From Saccharofermentans sp. (GTDB lineage Bacteria; Bacillota; Clostridia; Saccharofermentanales; Saccharofermentanaceae): a DNA stretch of 64,000 nucleotides. Position 1 is the first letter of the stretch, and the number at the start of each line of letters is the position of its first letter. Location of the stretch: contig JAIKWA010000050.1 of NCBI GenBank assembly GCA_024685135.1, positions 1-64,000 on the forward strand, given 5' to 3'. Shown piece by piece: positions 30,879 through 41,085 of this stretch. A program made the position numbers and the translations under genes. Under the pieces are notes generated by a model, which saw nothing but the letters and a program-made list of their open reading frames with translations, did no database searches and was not told the DNA's origin.

Positions 30879-31532
30879 TTACAGGTTTTTTGTTACGATT
30901 ACGGCAAGTCTGCCGTTTTCGATCGAAACACTGATTTCCCTCGCATCTTTTGCGGGGTGATTGCTGAAGGTAAGAGACTTACCTGCAGTAACATCGATCC
31001 CTTCTAACGGATAGTAAAGACCTGAAGCTCTTATGCCGGCAGCGGGAGCAGTAAAATCCAAAGGTGCAAGAGATACTGCAAGATCTGCTCCTTCTTCTAT
31101 TCCTATGGTTATCCCGGACTTGCCGTTCATGGGATAGATATCCGTTATGCCGTCAGATAAGACGATGCTGTTTAAGCTTTTCCTCAAACCCGTTGCAAGC
31201 TGGATGTTTGCGATAACGTGGTCTATCCTGCCGTTTGATATCGGGCAGATAAGGATAACGTCGCTTCCTTCGGGGACTGTATTAAGACAGATCTCGCTGT
31301 CGGTCCAATCCTTTTCGATCGGGAAGCGGTTAACAGGGATATTATTGTATTCAAGGAACCTGAGTCCTTCAGCTGATACGGAATCGAGATCGCCGTAGCA
31401 GGATCTGGGGATGATGCCATGCTTTAAGCAGAAATCTACGCCGCCGTCAGCGCAGATGACATAGTCGTCTTCTTTGATCCTCGTGCTTGCCGCAGGATCT
31501 ATGGGACCCGATGTGATTATGCAGTAACGCAA
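30879..31532 (-). CDS. thiN: Thiamine pyrophosphokinase
   Basis: CADGGVDFCLKHGIIPRSCYGDLDS, GRIDHVIANIQL motifs; canonical position after rsgA-rpe. Confidence 0.93.
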   Translation of the reverse strand: MRYCIITSGPIDPAASTRIKEDDYVICADGGVDFCLKHGIIPRSCYGDLDSVSAEGLRFLEYNNIPVNRFPIEKDWTDSEICLNTVPEGSDVILICPISNGRIDHVIANIQLATGLRKSLNSIVLSDGITDIYPMNGKSGITIGIEEGADLAVSLAPLDFTAPAAGIRASGLYYPLEGIDVTAGKSLTFSNHPAKDAREISVSIENGRLAVIVTKNL

Positions 31533-32176
31533 GCCTTGAGCTCCTTAACAGCCTGAGCGGGATCTTCCTTGGCGAATACGGCATTGCCTGCAACAAGAAG
31601 TCTTGCGCCTGCATCGTATGCGCCCTTAATGGTATTCATGTTAATGCCGCCGTCTACTGAAAGGATGGTATCAGCGCCCTTGGCATCTATTGCCTGCCTG
31701 ATCGCATTGATCCTCTCGTTGGAGCCGTCCATATATCCCTGTCCGCCGAAGCCGGGACGTACTGACATGATGAGGATAAGATCGCACTTATCCACCCAGG
31801 GGAGCAAGACCTCGATGGGAGTGTCGGGATGGATAGCGATACCTGCCTTGCAGCCTTCAGCCCTTATTGAATCTATTAGAGCCTGCGCTTCTTCAGTGCA
31901 CTCGATATGGAAAGTGATCATGTCACTTCCTGCCTTGGCAAAAGCGCTTATATACTTCTCGGGATTTGTGATCATGAGATGCGTATCGAAGATAAGATCC
32001 GAATGCTTCCTGATCGACTTGATCACGGGAATTCCTATTGAAAGATTGTCAACATAATGACCGTCCATGACATCAAGATGCAGATACTCCGTAGTGCCCT
32101 TCAGATTATCTATATCTCTCATGAGATAGCCGAAATCAGCACTCAGGATCGACGGTGCAATATCAAAATTATTCAC
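31517..32176 (-). CDS. rpe: Ribulose-phosphate 3-epimerase
   Basis: NNFDIAPSILSADFGYL, LHLDVMDGHYVDN, MSVRPGFGGQGY; GTG start at 32176 with RBS GGAGGAAG. Confidence 0.95.
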   Translation of the reverse strand: MNNFDIAPSILSADFGYLMRDIDNLKGTTEYLHLDVMDGHYVDNLSIGIPVIKSIRKHSDLIFDTHLMITNPEKYISAFAKAGSDMITFHIECTEEAQALIDSIRAEGCKAGIAIHPDTPIEVLLPWVDKCDLILIMSVRPGFGGQGYMDGSNERINAIRQAIDAKGADTILSVDGGINMNTIKGAYDAGARLLVAGNAVFAKEDPAQAVKELKACVTA

Positions 32177-33083
32177 TGGACTTCCTCCGTTTATAATTAT
32201 TACGTTCACTGTATAACTGTTCGCTGAAAGAACAATAACGCGTATATCTTTCTGAGTCAATAAGACCTTCTGACAGCTTTTGCCTTACTACGCACCCTGC
32301 TTCTGCAACATGTCTGCAGTTATCGAATCTGCAGCCTGATGCAAACTTCTCTATCTCTGGATAACCAAGTATAACCTGTCTGTATTCTATTCCCGCCTGA
32401 TCTAACATCAGCGAGGTAAAGCCCGGAGTATCAGTAAGGAATCCCTCTCCAAAGTCGAAGAGCTCGACATGCCTTGTCGTATGCTTGCCTCGCTTGAGCT
32501 TATCCGATATCTCGCCGACATCCATTATGTTGATGCCTAAGATGCTGTTGCAAAGAGTGCTCTTGCCGACTCCCGAAGGACCTGCAAAGGCAGCTATGCC
32601 GTCACCCGTTATAGCGAGGATATCTTCCGACTTAACAGGAGAATCCGCTGAAGATACGAATACCTTAAAGCCTGCATCTGTATAAGTCTTATAAAGCTTA
32701 CTTGCGGCATCCGTGCCAAGGTCTTCCTTGGTAAAGATTATTATGGGAGTAATATCCCAGTTGCCGCAAAGAATAAGGAGCTTATCGAGCAGCATGAGAT
32801 CGGGCTCGGGATCAGACGCTGCAAATGTAAGGAGAAGATAATCCACATTTGCAACAGGCGGCCGCATAAGAAAGTTCTTACGCGGCAATATCTGCGTTAT
32901 TACATAAGGAAGATCAGGATCGCCCGACGGCTCTATTATTACCTTGTCACCGGACTGGGGGCTTATGCCCTTACCTCTGAACTTACCTCTTACCTGACAT
33001 AGATGTCTTATGCCGCCGGCTCTTACAGTATAAGTGCCGCCGACGCCCTTGGTGATTATGCCCTGCATTGGATCTTCAGGCAC
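32169..33083 (-). CDS. rsgA: Ribosome small-subunit-dependent GTPase RsgA
   Basis: Circularly permuted GTPase: TKEDL, GPSGVGKSTLCNSI, DTPGF; C-terminal Cys/His zinc site. Confidence 0.96.
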   Translation of the reverse strand: MPEDPMQGIITKGVGGTYTVRAGGIRHLCQVRGKFRGKGISPQSGDKVIIEPSGDPDLPYVITQILPRKNFLMRPPVANVDYLLLTFAASDPEPDLMLLDKLLILCGNWDITPIIIFTKEDLGTDAASKLYKTYTDAGFKVFVSSADSPVKSEDILAITGDGIAAFAGPSGVGKSTLCNSILGINIMDVGEISDKLKRGKHTTRHVELFDFGEGFLTDTPGFTSLMLDQAGIEYRQVILGYPEIEKFASGCRFDNCRHVAEAGCVVRQKLSEGLIDSERYTRYCSFSEQLYSERNNYKRRKSSE

Positions 33084-35170
33084 TATACTCCTCCCTCACC
33101 GCCGGCATTGGGATCCGTAGTAGGTACAGGTGTGTTAGTCGGCGTAGGTGTAGGTGTCGGTGTCGGCGTATTCGTCGGCAGAGGTGTCGGCGTAGGTGCA
33201 GCCTTGAATACTGCAGTATATGTAGTCTCTCCACTTTGTGATACGAATGTAAATGTCGTGGAGAATGCAACAGTATTGCCGAACGAGTCGAGCCAGCAAT
33301 CGAACTGATAGCCTTCTGCAGGAAGCGCGGTAAGTGTTACCTGTGTTCCCTCGGGATAGGTGCCGCCGCCGGTTACCGTACCGCCTGTATTACCTGCGAT
33401 CTGTATGTTTACAACAGACTGCGGAGGTGTAGGTGTAGGCGTACCGCCGTTATTAAAGTCGTCTTGCGTACCGATGTAGAGCTTGACTGTGGATCTTCTT
33501 GCAACAGGTGTACCTGCGACAGGATCCGTAAGCATTACGATCTGCGCATTAGCTGCAAGAGCCAATACCTCAGGGCTTCCGTCCAATGTGTACTGGAGTC
33601 CTGCCTCATCCAAAGCTGTTATAGCCTGCTCAACGGTAAAGCCCTTAACGTCAGGTATCACGCTGCTCGTAGGCTCTGTTGCGTAGATGATTACTACTGA
33701 ATCACCCTTATTAAGCGATGTCTCAGCCTCAGGCTCTGTCCTGATAACGAGACCGGGCTCTACTTCATCGGAAGACTCTGATCTCAAGGATACGCTGAGT
33801 CCGAAGCCTGTAAGTGAAGTATAAGCATCCTGGAAGTTCATTCCTGAATAGTCAGACAGGATTATAGAGTCAGGTGCCGAGGATACGGTAAGTATAAGCT
33901 TGCTGATGCCGCCTGTAGTAGAGATGACAACACCTTCTTCGATGCTCTGCTCCATTACGATACCGGGCTCGTAGTCTTCTGTCTCCTGGTATGCGATCTC
34001 GTAAGCGACATTATTCGCTTCGAGCTCTTCTATAGCTTCGTCAGCCTTGAGACCGACATAGTTACCGACCGTATAGTCGGTATTGACCGCTATATCGGTG
34101 TTGTTCCTTATCGCATTGACTACCAGATAGCCGAGTGAGAACAATACCGCAACGATGGCAACGATTATGAGGATCAGGAGGATATTGTCCCTGAATCTGG
34201 AGAAACGTCTTGATTCGGCGCTCTTCTCGATATCGGAAATCTTGTTGTAGTTGGGCTCCTGTCTGAAGGAGATATTGGGCTCGGATGTCTCAGGCTCGGG
34301 GATGTTGCTGATAACGCCGTATACACCGCTCGGGTCTACGAGGAGCGCATCGAGCTCGTTTACGAGCTGGCTCATGCTGAGATATCTCTTCTCGGGAACC
34401 TTCTGCATACACTTGTTGATGATGGCATCAAGACCGGAAGGGATACCGGGCATGATGGAGGACGCAAGAGGCGGTGTCTCCTGAAGATGCTTAACTGCAA
34501 TGGCTACATTGGATTCACCGTCGAAGGGAACTCTTCCCGTTACCATCTCGAACAATGTAACGCCCAGAGAATAGATATCTGACTGGGGTCCTACATTACC
34601 TCCTCTTGCCTGCTCGGGAGAGAAGTAATGAACGGAACCCATGGCGCCGCCTGTCATGGTGATGGTCGTGGAGGATGCGGCTCTTGCGATACCGAAGTCC
34701 GTGATCTTCGCGATCTTATCTCTTGTTATGAGGATATTCTGAGGCTTGATGTCTCTGTGGACAACGCCGTTTGTGTGTGCGAATTCAAGTGCGACACCGA
34801 TCTGGATAACGATGGGTACCGCATTGCGCCAATCGAGGTGACCGTTCTGATTGATGAGTTCCTTTACGGTGATACCGTCGATATACTCCTGAACGATATA
34901 TCTGAAATTACCTTCGTGACCTACGCCGTATACCTTAACGATATTGTTCTGCTGAAGGCTCGATACAGCCTTTGCTTCCGTATCGAATCTCCTGATGAAT
35001 TCATCGTCTGATGAATACTCAGGCTTAAGTATCTTGATAGCAACATTGGCTCCGGTATTCATGTCGATACCGAGATATACGTTAGCCATACCGCCACTGC
35101 CGATCAGCTTGACTATCCTGTATCTGTTAGCAAATATCTGGCCTTCGGGGCCACGTGCATAATCTGCCAT
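33083..35170 (-). CDS. prkC: PASTA-domain Ser/Thr kinase (PrkC/PknB-type) with extra C-terminal repeat domain and Pro-Thr tail
   Basis: Kinase motifs (GSGGMANVYLG, VHRDIKPQNIL, DFGIAR), one TM, three PASTA units, then NIQIAGNTGGTVTGGGTYPEGTQVTLTALPAEGYQFDCW and (PT)n. Confidence 0.95.
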   Translation of the reverse strand: MADYARGPEGQIFANRYRIVKLIGSGGMANVYLGIDMNTGANVAIKILKPEYSSDDEFIRRFDTEAKAVSSLQQNNIVKVYGVGHEGNFRYIVQEYIDGITVKELINQNGHLDWRNAVPIVIQIGVALEFAHTNGVVHRDIKPQNILITRDKIAKITDFGIARAASSTTITMTGGAMGSVHYFSPEQARGGNVGPQSDIYSLGVTLFEMVTGRVPFDGESNVAIAVKHLQETPPLASSIMPGIPSGLDAIINKCMQKVPEKRYLSMSQLVNELDALLVDPSGVYGVISNIPEPETSEPNISFRQEPNYNKISDIEKSAESRRFSRFRDNILLILIIVAIVAVLFSLGYLVVNAIRNNTDIAVNTDYTVGNYVGLKADEAIEELEANNVAYEIAYQETEDYEPGIVMEQSIEEGVVISTTGGISKLILTVSSAPDSIILSDYSGMNFQDAYTSLTGFGLSVSLRSESSDEVEPGLVIRTEPEAETSLNKGDSVVIIYATEPTSSVIPDVKGFTVEQAITALDEAGLQYTLDGSPEVLALAANAQIVMLTDPVAGTPVARRSTVKLYIGTQDDFNNGGTPTPTPPQSVVNIQIAGNTGGTVTGGGTYPEGTQVTLTALPAEGYQFDCWLDSFGNTVAFSTTFTFVSQSGETTYTAVFKAAPTPTPLPTNTPTPTPTPTPTNTPVPTTDPNAGGEGGV
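33136..33201. repeat. Imperfect hexanucleotide repeat (GGTGTx/GGCGTx) encoding a Pro-Thr tail
   Basis: Plus strand gtcggcgtaggtgtaggtgtcggtgtcggcgta... repeated; translates to TPTPTPTPT. Confidence 0.8.
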
Positions 35171-35186
35171 ATTCTTCTCCTGATGC

Positions 35187-35927
35187 CTATTTCCGGCTTG
35201 TATTTCCTATTAGTACCGTGAGGTTATCCTTGCTTCCCAAACTGAGTGCTTCTTTTATAAGTTTGTCGCAAAGACCCTCAAGATCAGCTTTGTTGTTTCT
35301 TATAAGCCCCGCAAGGTCGTTATCCGTAAAGGGCGCATAAAGACCGTCAGAGCAAAGGATCACAAGATCCCCGTAAATTACATTATAACTGTAAATGTCC
35401 GGATTTAAAAACTTGTTTACCCCTACCACGTTAAACAATCTGTTCCTGCCGGGGTGCTTTTTTGCTTCCTCTTCGACAAGTTTGCCGCTCTTTACGAGCA
35501 TCGCTGCTTCGTTATGGTCCTTGGTAAGCTTCATTACCGTAGAGCCGTGCATAAGATAGCATCTCGTATCGCCGATGTGGCCTATGGTAACTTCGGTATC
35601 CTTTACGAGAGCTAATGTAAGCGTAGTGCACATACCGAGTCTCTCGCGGTTATCGAGGCTGTTTAAGAGCACCTTGACATTAGCCTTGTTGAAAGCCTTG
35701 TGGATTATATCGAAAAGCTCGTTCTTATCGGATACCATGGGAAGCTCTGCCTTAAGACAAGCTAATGCTTCTTCTACAGCAAGCTTACTTGCGACTTCTC
35801 CCGAGCTCTCTCCGCCCAGGCCGTCAGCTATAGCCATACAGGTATATCCTGCGCATTCTGCAAAACCGAAGTAGTCCTCGTTATTCTCTCTTACGGGACC
35901 TTTCTCTGTAGCGCCACAGCAGATCAC
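35187..35927 (-). CDS. PP2C-family Ser/Thr phosphatase (Stp/PrpC type)
   Basis: RENNEDYFG, ADGLGGESSGEVAS, HIGDTRCYL, CSDGLYAPF; next to prkC. Confidence 0.95.
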   Translation of the reverse strand: MICCGATEKGPVRENNEDYFGFAECAGYTCMAIADGLGGESSGEVASKLAVEEALACLKAELPMVSDKNELFDIIHKAFNKANVKVLLNSLDNRERLGMCTTLTLALVKDTEVTIGHIGDTRCYLMHGSTVMKLTKDHNEAAMLVKSGKLVEEEAKKHPGRNRLFNVVGVNKFLNPDIYSYNVIYGDLVILCSDGLYAPFTDNDLAGLIRNNKADLEGLCDKLIKEALSLGSKDNLTVLIGNTSRK

Positions 35928-36964
35928 TTCTTATCCTCCACCGTACTGCGCCTTAATTGTCCGCAGGCAGCCATAATGTCGGTTCCCATCTCTCTTCTCA
36001 AAGTGGCATTTATACCCTTGTCCGTGAGAAGCTGCTGGAACCTTCTTACCCTGTCTTTGTTTGGACGTCTGTATGCCGAGCCCGGGAACTCGTTTGCAGC
36101 AATGAGATTAACATTGCATAGCATTCCGCCGAGGAGTGATGCAAGTGCCCTTGCATGTGCATCTGAATCGTTTATCCCAGCGAAAAGACTGTACTCGAAG
36201 GTTATCCTTCTATGCGTCTTTACCGTATATTCCCTGCATGATGCGATAAGCTCATTAAGAGGATATCTTCTTGCTATAGGCATTATCTTCTTCCTGAGTT
36301 CGTCATCGGGTGAATGAAGGGATATCGCGAGATTGACCTGTGAATTAAACTTAGTGAATTCTTCTATCTTGGGGATAAGTCCGCATGTTGATACGGTTAT
36401 ATGTCTTGCTCCGAGGTTAAGTCCTTCAGGGTCTGTTGCAAGCTTAATAAAACCGATGAGATTATCGTAGTTATCGAAGGGCTCGCCTATTCCCATGACC
36501 ACTACGCTCCTGATCCTCTCGCCTGAGAGCTTCTGTGATAAGACTACCTGAGCGAGCATCTCGCCCGAAGATAATGATCTTCCGAAGCCGAGCTTAGCAG
36601 ATGCACAGAAATCGCATCCCATCTTACAGCCTGCCTGCGAGGATATACATACCGACAGTCCCGTCTTGTATCTCATTACGACCGTCTCGATGACATTGCC
36701 GTCAAAGAGCCTGTATACGAATTTGCGCGTACCGTCTATCTCGGATATGAGGCTTGATATGACATCGAATCCCTCGAAGATAAAATCTTCTTTGAGCTTT
36801 GCTCTTATATCCTTGGGGACATTTGTCATCTCATCCGTGTTTATAACGCCGGAGCTGATCCACTTATGGATCTGATCGGCCCTGAAAGAAGGAAGGCCCT
36901 TGTCTTTGCACCAGGCCTTTATATCTTCGAGATCAAGATCAAGACAGAATCTCTTATCACTCAT
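35924..36964 (-). CDS. rlmN: Dual-specificity RNA methyltransferase RlmN
   Basis: Radical SAM CKMGCDFCAS, GIGEPFDNYDN, C-terminal RREMGTDIMAACGQL. Confidence 0.95.
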   Translation of the reverse strand: MSDKRFCLDLDLEDIKAWCKDKGLPSFRADQIHKWISSGVINTDEMTNVPKDIRAKLKEDFIFEGFDVISSLISEIDGTRKFVYRLFDGNVIETVVMRYKTGLSVCISSQAGCKMGCDFCASAKLGFGRSLSSGEMLAQVVLSQKLSGERIRSVVVMGIGEPFDNYDNLIGFIKLATDPEGLNLGARHITVSTCGLIPKIEEFTKFNSQVNLAISLHSPDDELRKKIMPIARRYPLNELIASCREYTVKTHRRITFEYSLFAGINDSDAHARALASLLGGMLCNVNLIAANEFPGSAYRRPNKDRVRRFQQLLTDKGINATLRREMGTDIMAACGQLRRSTVEDKK

Positions 36965-38366
36965 TACCGTCACGCTCAATACGGCAGATAAAGAAACCTT
37001 CGCATCCGTCCGTATCGGGACAGAGCGTGATCATGCCGTTTGAAGCTTCCTCTCTTCTGTCGTTATCCATATAGATGTTATTGGGAAGATGATCGAGGAT
37101 AGATACAGTATGGAAATTCTTATGCTCTTCTATGAATCTTTGTACCTGCTCTTCGTTCTCGCTACTGTTAAGTGTGCATGTGCAATATATAAGAGCTCCG
37201 CCCGGTCTTACCATCTTGCATGCATGATCTAAGATATCGTACTGAACGGGAAGCAGCGCTTCCATATCGTCGAAGGTCATCCGCTCTCTTATGTCGGGTT
37301 TCTTGCCGATGAGACCGAGGCCGCTGCAGGGAACATCGCAGAGCACTATATCGAAGCTCTTGCGGTTATCCTTGTCCTTGGAGATCTTGGCTGCATCCAT
37401 GCATATGGTATTAACGCAGTCTATACCGAGCCTTGCGCAGTTTTCATTAATGAGCTCTACCCTTGATTCGTTGATATCAAGAGCCGTGATCTCGCAGTCT
37501 CTTCCTGCTATCTCAGCCATGTGTGTGGTCTTGCCGCCGGGAGCCGCGCAGCAATCGAGGATCTTATCGCCCTTCTTGGGGCATGCGACTATTGAAGCGA
37601 GCATAGCGCCCTCGCCCTGTACGAATACACCGTACTTGGTAAAAGCTTCAGTCTTTTCGAGATTCTTGAGATTGCCTGATATCTCGAGGCAGGAAGGGAC
37701 GAACTTGCCCGGAACTGCTGCGATACCGTCCTTTGCAAAGCTTAAGACGATCTCTTCTCTCGTATACTTGATGGGATCGAATCTTACGGTGACCTTGGGC
37801 GGCTCTAAGAAAGCCTTGCCGATCTCGTACGCTCTCTGCTTACCGAAATCGTTCTTGAGGATACCGTAGATCTCAGGCTTAAGAGATACTCTTATGCCCG
37901 GCTTGTACTGCTCTATGTATTTCTTTGCTTCAGGTGCCTTTGTATATTTGCGCAAGACGGCATTAACAAAGCCTGCTGCCTTGGGATTGTACTTCTTTAC
38001 TATCTCAACGGCGGAATCGCATGCCGCGTAATCAGGGATGTTATCGCCGAACTGCATCTGCCAGATAGCCATACGGATAGCTGTTCTTGCAACAGGGTCC
38101 ATCTCCTCGCATTCTTCCTTGCATATATGTCTTACAAGGAAGTCGATCGTGAATGTATATGTGATAGTTCCGTAGAGCATGGCTCTTACAAAGTCCAATG
38201 ACTTGCCGTATTCCCTTGCCGCCTTGTCAGCCTTCTTGATGACGAGATTGGAGAAGGCTCCCTCCTCGTAAACCTCGTAGAGCATGATGAAACAAAGCTC
38301 TCTGTCGTTACCCTGCTCAATAAGCTTTAAGATGTCTTTCTTCTTAAACCTGATCTCATTCTTCAT
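36957..38366 (-). CDS. rsmB: 16S rRNA (cytosine-5) methyltransferase RsmB
   Basis: NusB-like N-domain, DCCAAPGGKTTHMAE, DVPCSGLGLIGKKPDIR. Confidence 0.93.
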   Translation of the reverse strand: MKNEIRFKKKDILKLIEQGNDRELCFIMLYEVYEEGAFSNLVIKKADKAAREYGKSLDFVRAMLYGTITYTFTIDFLVRHICKEECEEMDPVARTAIRMAIWQMQFGDNIPDYAACDSAVEIVKKYNPKAAGFVNAVLRKYTKAPEAKKYIEQYKPGIRVSLKPEIYGILKNDFGKQRAYEIGKAFLEPPKVTVRFDPIKYTREEIVLSFAKDGIAAVPGKFVPSCLEISGNLKNLEKTEAFTKYGVFVQGEGAMLASIVACPKKGDKILDCCAAPGGKTTHMAEIAGRDCEITALDINESRVELINENCARLGIDCVNTICMDAAKISKDKDNRKSFDIVLCDVPCSGLGLIGKKPDIRERMTFDDMEALLPVQYDILDHACKMVRPGGALIYCTCTLNSSENEEQVQRFIEEHKNFHTVSILDHLPNNIYMDNDRREEASNGMITLCPDTDGCEGFFICRIERDGNE

Positions 38367-38377
38367 TTTAATTCACC

Positions 38378-39325
38378 TTAGCAAACCATAGTTCCGCACT
38401 TGAAATTATGTGCACAATCAGAGGCATTAAGCCTCTTTCCGCCTTCGCTCTGTATAACGAGCAGCTTGAGATAACCGCTGCCGCACTTAACTATAAGGTC
38501 TCCCTTATGAGCCTTAACGACAGTACCCGGCAAAGAAGCATCTGCTTCTTCGAACTCAACTACTCTCGAATCGTATACCTTAAACTTCTTACCTTGGGGA
38601 TCTAATGTATAAGCTCCGGGCCAGGTGCTCAAAGCTCTTATTCTGTTATGGATAGAAGAAGCGTCCTGATCCCATGTAAAATAACCTTCTTCGGGCTTTA
38701 TGGGAGGGCACGAAGTAGCAAGTGCCTCATCTTGAGGGACAGGCTTAATCTTGCCTTCTATATAGTCTTCGATAACTCCGGGAAGAATCTTTGCACTTGC
38801 TCTTGCAAGCTCGTCCATAAGATCTGCCGTATGGATATCGGGATCTATGGCAACCTCTACCTTGGATAAGATATCACCGGTATCCATGCCTTCGTCCATC
38901 TTCATTATCGTTACGCCCGTAACCTTATCACCTTCCAAGACAGCTCTTTGAACGGGAGCCGAGCCTCTTCTTGCAGGAAGAAGGCTGCCGTGACAATTGA
39001 GACAACCGAACCTCGGGATATCGAGGATATTCTTCGGAAGTATCTTACCGTATGCCGCTGTAACTATAAGGTCCGGACATGCCTTGCTTATCGTCTCATA
39101 CGCTTCATCAGTCTTAAGCGTTGCAGGCTGATAACATTCTATTCCGCACTTAACGGATAACTCTTTTACGGGAGGCGCGGTAAGGATATGCTTCCTTCCG
39201 ACGGGCTTATCGGGCTGGCATAAACTCATTGCGATATTGTAGCCGCCTTCAATGAGCGCTTCCATTATAACGGAAGCAAACTCCGGGGTGCCCATAAATA
39301 CTATCTTCAGATCTTTACCTGTCAA
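38378..39325 (-). CDS. fmt: Methionyl-tRNA formyltransferase
   Basis: LKIVFMGTPEFAS, NCHGSLLPARRGSAPVQRA; probable TTG start at 39325 just after the def stop (ORF track gives 39361). Confidence 0.93.
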   Translation of the reverse strand: MTGKDLKIVFMGTPEFASVIMEALIEGGYNIAMSLCQPDKPVGRKHILTAPPVKELSVKCGIECYQPATLKTDEAYETISKACPDLIVTAAYGKILPKNILDIPRFGCLNCHGSLLPARRGSAPVQRAVLEGDKVTGVTIMKMDEGMDTGDILSKVEVAIDPDIHTADLMDELARASAKILPGVIEDYIEGKIKPVPQDEALATSCPPIKPEEGYFTWDQDASSIHNRIRALSTWPGAYTLDPQGKKFKVYDSRVVEFEEADASLPGTVVKAHKGDLIVKCGSGYLKLLVIQSEGGKRLNASDCAHNFKCGTMVC

Positions 39326-39326
39326 A

Positions 39327-39806
39327 TCAATCGTCCTCTTGGATCCTGTAAACATTACCATCTACGGATTTATCTATGAAGAGTATGCCGTCCAAATGAT
39401 CGTTCTCATGACAGATACATCTTGCGAGAAGTCCCGTGGCTTCGATGGTAAACTCTTCGCCGTTCCTGTTTAGCGCCTTGCAGATAACATGAGATGGTCT
39501 GTCGACCTCGCAGGTCTTGCCGGGAACGGATAAGCAGCCTTCGCTTCCTACCTGTGAACCGTCAGCTTCTACGATCTCGGGATTGATGAACTCTATAAGA
39601 CCATGCTCATCTCCGACATCGATAACGAAGATACGTCTTAATACGCCGACCTGAGGAGCTGCGATACCGATGCCTCTGTTATCGTAGTACATGGTTTCTG
39701 CCATGTCGTCCAGGAGCTTGATGATCCTGGGAGTGATCTCATCCACCGGACGAGACTTCTTACGGATCAGAGGATCGTTCTCCAAAACAAGATTTCTTAA
39801 AGCCAT
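39327..39806 (-). CDS. def: Peptide deformylase
   Basis: GIGIAAPQVG, EGCLSVPG, CHENDHLDG motifs (canonical HExxH is HENDH here). Confidence 0.95.
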   Translation of the reverse strand: MALRNLVLENDPLIRKKSRPVDEITPRIIKLLDDMAETMYYDNRGIGIAAPQVGVLRRIFVIDVGDEHGLIEFINPEIVEADGSQVGSEGCLSVPGKTCEVDRPSHVICKALNRNGEEFTIEATGLLARCICHENDHLDGILFIDKSVDGNVYRIQEDD

Positions 39807-39827
39807 TTATACCACTTACCTTTCTAA

Positions 39828-41084
39828 TCAGAAATCCCAGGAATTAACATACCTGTACTGTTCTTCTGTAAGTTTATCTATCGTTATGTCTTTGGTAGCA
39901 AGAAGGATCTGAGCTACCCTGTCATCTATAACTTCGGGAGTCTGGTATACATCGATGGGGAGCTTGGTCTCCTGCTCTGCGATATATCTTGCAGACTGTG
40001 CCTGAAGTGCAAAGGACATATCCATGATCTCGACCGGATGTCCGTCACCCGAGGCGAGATTTACGAGTCTTCCCTCTGCGATTATGCAGATGGTATTGCC
40101 GTTATTGAGCTTGTATCCGATTATATTATGTCTGAGTTCAGAAGCTTCGGTTGCGATATCCTTAAGCTGAGCTACATTTACTTCGCAATCGAAATGTCCT
40201 GCGTTGCAGCAGATCGCTCCGTCCTTCATGAGGTTGAAGTGTCTTCCTACTATTACATCCTTGCAGCCTGTAACGGTTACAAACACATCGCCTAAGGGAG
40301 CGGCTTCATCCATCGTCATTACGCTGTAGCCCTCCATAAGAGCTTCGCAAGCCTTAACGGGATCGATCTCAGTTACGATTACCTTCGCGCCTAAGCCCTT
40401 GGCTCTTAAGGCAACACCTCTGCCGCACATACCGAAACCTGCAACGACAACGGTCTTGCCTGCAACCACGAGGTTTGTAGTAGCCATTATAGCTGTCCAT
40501 ACGGATTGACCGGTACCGAATCTGTTATCGAAAAGATGCTTGCATCTGGCATCGTTAACCGCTATTACGGGATACGCGAGCTGACCCTGCTTCTTGAGGA
40601 TCTCGAGTCTGTGGACACCTGTTGTGGTCTCTTCGCAACCGCCCTTGATATTGGGGACAAGCTCCTTCATGTCAGAATGCAACAGCATTGCAAAATCTCC
40701 GCCGTCATCTATTACGATATCAGGACCAATGGAAAGAGCCATCTTGAGATGCCTTATGTAATTCTCTTCATCGTCGCCGTGGATGGTATAGACATGCATA
40801 CCTGTTGAAGCCAATGCAGCTGCTACATCGTCTTGTGTGGACAAGGGGTTGCAGCCCGTGAGGGCAACCTCTGCGCCGCCTCTTGCGAGAGCCCTTGCAA
40901 GGCATGCGGTCTTTGCTTCAACATGAACGGAAACCGCGATCTTAAGACCCTTGAAGGTCTGCTGCTCGATCAGTTCCTTCTCGATAGCACGAAGGACCGG
41001 CATATTCCTGTATGCCCACTCGATCTTCTCAAAGCCGTAAGGCGCAAGGTTTATGTCTTTAATGTCGTAGCTTGGAATGTCCAT
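39828..41084 (-). CDS. ahcY: Adenosylhomocysteinase
   Basis: NDARCKHLFDNRFGTGQSVWTAI, GFGMCGRGVALRAKGLGAKVIVTEIDP NAD-binding motif. Confidence 0.92.
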   Translation of the reverse strand: MDIPSYDIKDINLAPYGFEKIEWAYRNMPVLRAIEKELIEQQTFKGLKIAVSVHVEAKTACLARALARGGAEVALTGCNPLSTQDDVAAALASTGMHVYTIHGDDEENYIRHLKMALSIGPDIVIDDGGDFAMLLHSDMKELVPNIKGGCEETTTGVHRLEILKKQGQLAYPVIAVNDARCKHLFDNRFGTGQSVWTAIMATTNLVVAGKTVVVAGFGMCGRGVALRAKGLGAKVIVTEIDPVKACEALMEGYSVMTMDEAAPLGDVFVTVTGCKDVIVGRHFNLMKDGAICCNAGHFDCEVNVAQLKDIATEASELRHNIIGYKLNNGNTICIIAEGRLVNLASGDGHPVEIMDMSFALQAQSARYIAEQETKLPIDVYQTPEVIDDRVAQILLATKDITIDKLTEEQYRYVNSWDF

Positions 41085-41085
41085 C

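Noticed and set aside
33136-33201. Possible CRISPR-like or regulatory tandem repeat
   Set aside because: Six-base period, no spacers, and in frame with the PrkC Pro-Thr tail; it is coding repeat DNA.
33003-33308. Plus-strand ORF with GVGVGVGV repeat
   Set aside because: Translation of the reverse complement of the PrkC Pro-Thr repeat; not an independent gene.
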